Assembly (NCBI GenBank): GCA_964528095.1
Contig: CAZGSG010000042.1
Span: forward strand, 1-26,975
Direction: 5' to 3'
DNA: 26,975 nt
Source: CAZGSG01 sp964528095
GTDB taxonomy: Bacteria; Bacteroidota; Bacteroidia; Chitinophagales; Chitinophagaceae
Of this stretch, positions 23,571 through 26,975 are shown one piece after another. Made by a program: the position numbers and the translations under genes. The stretch's first letter is position 1. Each line of letters begins with the position of its first letter. Below the pieces are notes generated by a model that did not search any database, had not been told where the DNA came from, and saw nothing but the letters and a program-made list of their open reading frames with translations.

Positions 23571-23654
23571 TAATGCAAAATTCAAAAGTAAAATTCAAAA
23601 ATAGTCTCCGTATCTTTTGGTGGCTTTGATTTTGAGCTTTGCATTTTTATTTTA
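23571..23654 (+). repeat. 85-bp dispersed repeat, copy 2 (inverted relative to copy 1)
   Basis: Reverse complement of the element at 20247-20332 (see that entry). It can fold on itself: 23572-23587 (aatgcaaaattcaaaa) pairs with 23630-23645 at 14 of 16 positions. Lies between the small gene and the fucosidase. Confidence 0.7.
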
Positions 23655-23728
23655 CATTCATTCCGGTTAACCCGGCAACCTGAGTTAATTTCCTATTTAC
23701 TCCCTGTTCATTAAAATTATTACAGATC

Positions 23729-25171
23729 ATGAAACGTTTTTTTCTTGCCGGATTTTTTGCGATACACCTGCTAAGTGGCAACGCACAGCATCACCGATAC
23801 ACGGCGCCGTCGGATACTGCCGTACTGAAAAGTATTGCCAATTGGCAGGACATGAAGTTTGGATTATTCATGCACTGGGGAACTTATAGTCAATGGGGTA
23901 TAGTAGAAAGCTGGAGCATCTGCCCTGAAGATGAGGGCTGGACACAAAGAAAAGGTCCATCTTCAAAAAGTTATTATGAATATGTAAAAGCTTATGAAAA
24001 CCTGCAGACCAGTTTTAATCCAACAAAATTTGCCCCGGAAAAATGGGTCAGTGCGGCCAAAGAAGCGGGGATGAAGTATATGATCTTTACTACCAAACAT
24101 CATGATGGCTTCAGCATGTTTGATACAAAAGAAACGGATTATAAAATAACCAGCTCAAAAACTCCTTTTTCTACCAACCCCCGCAGCAACGTAACAAAAG
24201 AAATATTTAATGCATTCCGAAAAGACGGATTTGCGATTGGCGCGTATTTTTCAAAACCTGACTGGCATAATGAAAATTACTGGTGGCCGTATTTCCCTCC
24301 GAAAGACCGTAATGTAAATTATGAGGTAACAAAATACCCGGAGCGATGGTCAAGGTTCAAAGACTTTACCTACAACCAGCTCAAAGAGCTGATGAGCCAG
24401 TATGGTAAAGTAGACATTCTATGGTTAGATGGTGGCTGGGTGCGTCCTTTATCAACAATTGACACAAGTGTATCCTGGCAGCGTGGTATTACTATCGACC
24501 AGGATATTGATATGAAAAAAATAGCCACTATGGCCAGGTCCTATAATCCCGGTATGCTGGTAGTGGATCGTACGGTAACCGGCGAATATGAAAACTATAC
24601 CACACCTGAACAGGAAGTGCCGGAGAAACCTTTATCCTATCCCTGGGAAACATGTATGACCATGGGCAATTCCTGGAGCTATGTACCTGGTGATGATTAT
24701 AAAACAGCACATAAGCTGATCCAGCTATTAATAAAAGTAGTATCAAGAGGCGGTAATTTCCTGCTCAATATCGGGCCAGGCCCCGATGGCGACTGGGATC
24801 CACAGGCCTATGACCGCCTGGCAGCAATAGGAAAATGGATAAAGATAAATGGAGAGGGCATTTATTCTTCCAAACCAATAGCTCCTTACTCCGGTGATAA
24901 TATTTATTATACCCAGTCAAAAGATGGCAATACCAACTATGCTTTCTATTTATCGGAATTGGATAAAGTAGCATTGCCCGCCCAGGTTGTGCTGAAAGGA
25001 ATAATAACAATGCCTGGAGATAAGATCAACCTGGCTGGAATAAAAACAGCATTAAGCTGGAAGACAGCAGATGGAAATACTATTATTACTATTCCGCCTG
25101 CTATTGCCAACCAGACAGGCAGCGATCATGCCGCTTTGTTTATTATTAAAAAAGGAAAGAAGAAAAAATAG
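23729..25171 (+). CDS. Secreted alpha-L-fucosidase (GH29)
   Basis: Hydrolyses terminal alpha-L-fucose by a retaining mechanism. At 480 aa it has signal peptide MKRFFLAGFFAIHLLSGNAQ and a TIM-barrel catalytic domain from about 30 to 370. Landmarks: KFGLFMHWGTYSQW (43-56), MIFTTKHHDGFSMFDT (118-133, His125-His126), ILWLDGGW with the presumed nucleophile Asp234, and YPWETCMTMGNSW (304-316, where Glu307 is a candidate acid/base). GGNFLLNIGPGPDG is also typical. A C-terminal beta-sandwich follows (about 390-475), ending in a Lys-rich tail. No sulfatase or other glycan-utilisation genes are adjacent, so it is not in an obvious PUL. Confidence 0.95.
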   Translation: MKRFFLAGFFAIHLLSGNAQHHRYTAPSDTAVLKSIANWQDMKFGLFMHWGTYSQWGIVESWSICPEDEGWTQRKGPSSKSYYEYVKAYENLQTSFNPTKFAPEKWVSAAKEAGMKYMIFTTKHHDGFSMFDTKETDYKITSSKTPFSTNPRSNVTKEIFNAFRKDGFAIGAYFSKPDWHNENYWWPYFPPKDRNVNYEVTKYPERWSRFKDFTYNQLKELMSQYGKVDILWLDGGWVRPLSTIDTSVSWQRGITIDQDIDMKKIATMARSYNPGMLVVDRTVTGEYENYTTPEQEVPEKPLSYPWETCMTMGNSWSYVPGDDYKTAHKLIQLLIKVVSRGGNFLLNIGPGPDGDWDPQAYDRLAAIGKWIKINGEGIYSSKPIAPYSGDNIYYTQSKDGNTNYAFYLSELDKVALPAQVVLKGIITMPGDKINLAGIKTALSWKTADGNTIITIPPAIANQTGSDHAALFIIKKGKKKK

Positions 25172-25206
25172 GTTTTTCTGTACAGCATTACCCATGCAAT
25201 AAAAAA

Positions 25207-25228
25207 CCTGGTCCAACCACGGACCAGG
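25207..25228 (-). terminator. Intrinsic terminator of the fatty acid hydroxylase gene
   Basis: 8-bp stem cctggtcc/ggaccagg (25207-25214 with 25221-25228), 6-nt loop; on the minus strand it is followed by six T residues. It may also serve the converging fucosidase gene. Confidence 0.85.
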
Positions 25229-25259
25229 CGTATCATTCAAAAGTATTTATATAAACGGA

Positions 25260-25925
25260 TCAATCTCTCTCAAACTGCAGGGCCTTCACTTTTTCTTTAT
25301 CTTCTTTTTCCTTTTTAAGATCGAACATAGTCCCAAACACATGATCCCAGATAGTAGAACTTACGCCAAATCCATTGTGTTCATCTTTATAATGATGCAG
25401 GTGATGATTTCTCCATAACCCTTTCATCCATTTGAAAGGCGGGTTCCAGGCATGTATCGCGTAGTGCATGGTGCCATACATGAGGTAACCAAGTATAAAT
25501 CCCGGGAAGAACATAAATGTGTTCTGTCGCATGGTCAGGTACAATATTCCGAATATAGCTGAAGAGATAATGATACTTGGTACAGGCGGCATGAACAATC
25601 TTTGTTTATCTCCCGGATAGTGATTGTGATTACCATGCAGCGTGTAAATGAAATTTTTTGCGCGCCCCCTTTCACTTACCCAATGAAAAAGAAACCGGTG
25701 CGCGATATATTCAAAGAAGGTCCAGAAAAACATACCTCCTAAAAAAGTGAGCAGTACACGGCTAAGGCTATAATCCAACCGGGTATTGCTATAATATAAC
25801 ATGTAAATGATGACAGGCGTATACATACCCCAGATCACCAGTGGATGTGTCTTGGTTAGCATTTCCAGATACTGATTCTGGAATAATTGAGCCTGGCCCT
25901 TATTATTGATTTTTTCAAAATGCAT
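25260..25925 (-). CDS. Fatty acid hydroxylase / sterol desaturase family membrane protein
   Basis: A 221-aa integral membrane di-iron oxygenase candidate. The histidine boxes typical of the superfamily are present: EYIAHRFLFH, TLHGNHNHYPGD, GTMHYAIHAW and NHHLHHYKDE. They lie between hydrophobic segments (THPLVIWGMYTPVIIYMLYY, VLLTFLGGMFFWTFF, IIISSAIFGILYL, FFPGFILGYLMYGTM). In Bacteroidota such proteins hydroxylate fatty-acyl or sphingolipid chains; the exact lipid here is unknown. I use the Met at 25925 (MHFEKINNKGQAQLF), since homologs begin near NNKGQAxLF; an in-frame ATG at 25982 would add 19 residues. Confidence 0.88.
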   Translation of the reverse strand: MHFEKINNKGQAQLFQNQYLEMLTKTHPLVIWGMYTPVIIYMLYYSNTRLDYSLSRVLLTFLGGMFFWTFFEYIAHRFLFHWVSERGRAKNFIYTLHGNHNHYPGDKQRLFMPPVPSIIISSAIFGILYLTMRQNTFMFFPGFILGYLMYGTMHYAIHAWNPPFKWMKGLWRNHHLHHYKDEHNGFGVSSTIWDHVFGTMFDLKKEKEDKEKVKALQFERD

Positions 25926-25988
25926 GCCCCAAAGATATGAAAAGACCAATGCAAAACGAATCACCAGCTGGTTCTTTCGCAAAGCGGG

Positions 25989-26780
25989 TCAGGGGGATAA
26001 CAATTCTTTAACTGTTTGAAACTGATAGCCGTAAGAGCTTAATTCCTTAATAAGGAGTGGTAACTGCTCATAAAACTTATCCTTGCGTTTAGGGTCTGTT
26101 CCGATATGTACCAGTAACAAAAACCCATTCAGACCCGAAGTCTTTGTTTTTTCATAATTAATAATAGATTTATATATAACATCGCTGCTTTGATAGTTCT
26201 TTAATTCCGGCCATGTATAATCGGCATTGCTTTTCGTACCAGGGGTAAAATTAACCAGTTGCAGACCCCATTCTTTTGCCCAGGCAGCAATTGTGTCATT
26301 ATACCATTCATAAGGCGGAAGAAAAAAAGTCGCGTCCCTTTTTTGTATCCCCGCCTTTGCCATCTCCGCATAATTTTGTGAAAGATCCTGCCGGAATTTT
26401 TCTTTATTCACCAGCAGGCTGTCTCTTTTAGACCAGTCACAATATAATAGGTGTTTATCAGAATGTGCTCCCAGGTAATGCCCGCCTTTCTTTAATTGCT
26501 GAACAATCTTTTTATACCGGGTATCCCTGTAAAAATTACCGGTGAAAAAAAAGGACGCTTTTATTTGCTGTGATCGCAGGGTTTGGATAATTGCATCAGC
26601 ACCATCTGCAAATTCATCGCCGGTAAAAACAAGGCTTATTTTTTTCTGCGTGCTATCGCCGCGGATAATAGCACCATGTGATACAGTAACAGGTTCCGCA
26701 TTGTTATTCTTTGCTTGCTTTGAAACATCCCTGGCAGGATTTGTGTTTTTAGTTTTTTTATCGGCTAATTGTTTTGCCAT
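25989..26780 (-). CDS. Polysaccharide deacetylase-like protein, 5' end lost at a sequence junction
   Basis: A NodB/CE4-fold protein, 263 aa from Met at 26780. Motifs: ISLVFTGDEFADG at the motif 1 position (canonical is TFDDGP), ASFFFTGNFYRD, the zinc-binding GAHSDKH (His-x3-His), FFLPPYEW (motif 3 position) and LLLVHIGTD near the C-terminus. Motif 1 differs from active enzymes with Asp-Asp, so activity is uncertain. No signal peptide remains: the frame continues upstream to a GTG at 26816 and then a stop, but that stretch already belongs to the foreign PurB-like segment. The true N-terminus, probably a signal peptide or another domain, is missing. It is 63 bp upstream of the hydroxylase gene on the same strand. 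Confidence 0.8.
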   Translation of the reverse strand: MAKQLADKKTKNTNPARDVSKQAKNNNAEPVTVSHGAIIRGDSTQKKISLVFTGDEFADGADAIIQTLRSQQIKASFFFTGNFYRDTRYKKIVQQLKKGGHYLGAHSDKHLLYCDWSKRDSLLVNKEKFRQDLSQNYAEMAKAGIQKRDATFFLPPYEWYNDTIAAWAKEWGLQLVNFTPGTKSNADYTWPELKNYQSSDVIYKSIINYEKTKTSGLNGFLLLVHIGTDPKRKDKFYEQLPLLIKELSSYGYQFQTVKELLSP

Positions 26781-26975
26781 TGCTTCCTTTGCTGCAAGCG
26801 CGCACAAATTTGGCACCGATCTCCGGTTACTCGCGCATGAGGGAGAAATGGGGGAATCTTTTGGGAAAGATCAAGTGGGCTCTTCTGCGATGCCATATAA
26901 GCGCAATCCGATCTATAGCGAAAGAATCTGCGGCTTGGCCCGGACGGCCGCTGGCGCTGGCATTGGGACCCGCGT
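26776..26975 (+). pseudogene. purB: Internal fragment of adenylosuccinate lyase (PurB), foreign-looking
   Basis: The + frame from about 26776 reads ASFAASAHKFGTDLRLLAH, then GESFGKDQVGSSAMPYKRNP and YSERICGLAR. This matches the conserved centre of PurB, including the fumarate-lyase signature GSSxMPxKxN. There is no start codon or upstream PurB sequence; resemblance begins abruptly at the deacetylase's cut end and fades after about 26943. By hand count 95 of the last 165 bases are G or C, clearly higher than the rest of the window. Either an assembly chimera or a recombination scar. Confidence 0.8.

Noticed and set aside
1..26975. CRISPR array, transposase or tRNA genes
   Set aside because: No regularly spaced direct repeats, no transposase or integrase motifs and no cloverleaf with a TTCRANY arm were seen on reading through the intergenic regions.

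Overview
The window looks like a piece of a Bacteroidota chromosome, most likely a Chitinophagaceae-type bacterium. Three things point there: an AT-leaning base composition, gene families typical of that phylum (923-937 aa outer-membrane beta-barrel proteins with a carboxypeptidase-regulatory N-terminal domain, PepSY-like secreted proteins, DUF2911 lipoprotein, TIGR02757 protein), and several sequences fitting the Bacteroidota -7 consensus TAnnTTTG. The taxonomic call is by family recognition only. No rRNA, tRNA, CRISPR array or transposase was recognised.

Layout. 1-3400 (+): the 3' part of tatC, rpiB, a secreted M28 peptidase with a strong terminator, and a small membrane protein. 3439-7989 (-): an RNA 2'-phosphotransferase (KptA/Tpt1), two GNAT acetyltransferases, a gene-poor 417-bp gap, a deoxyhypusine-synthase-like protein, and two secreted PepSY-like paralogs. 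8268-11255 (+): a tight four-gene operon of SdpR-type ArsR repressor, SdpI-type membrane protein, secreted alpha/beta hydrolase and ACP-phosphodiesterase-like protein. 11391-14029 (+): a DUF2911 lipoprotein and asparagine synthase B. 14112-14558 (-): a third PepSY-like paralog. 14971-17241 (+): a cystathionine gamma-synthase family enzyme, a 48-aa lmo0937-type membrane protein, and a TIGR02757 protein. 17324-23143 (-): two tandem outer-membrane beta-barrel paralogs. 23246-25171 (+): a small conserved protein and a secreted GH29 alpha-L-fucosidase. 25260-26780 (-): a fatty acid hydroxylase/sterol desaturase family protein and a polysaccharide-deacetylase-like protein cut at its 5' end.

Most genes are housekeeping or cell-envelope functions. 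The more interesting signals are regulatory or structural. Two PepSY-like genes share a 61-bp upstream block with identical internal spacing. Both tandem beta-barrel genes carry a TACGA...TTCGTA dyad 31-34 bp before the start codon. An approximately 85-bp repeat occurs in opposite orientations on either side of the second beta-barrel gene and the small gene 23246-23563.

The right edge (about 26776-26975) is foreign-looking. It is GC-rich and encodes, on the + strand, an internal fragment of adenylosuccinate lyase (PurB) butted against the truncated deacetylase gene. An assembly chimera is the simplest reading. I did not find a convincing previously undescribed multi-gene system; the shared upstream elements are the best leads.
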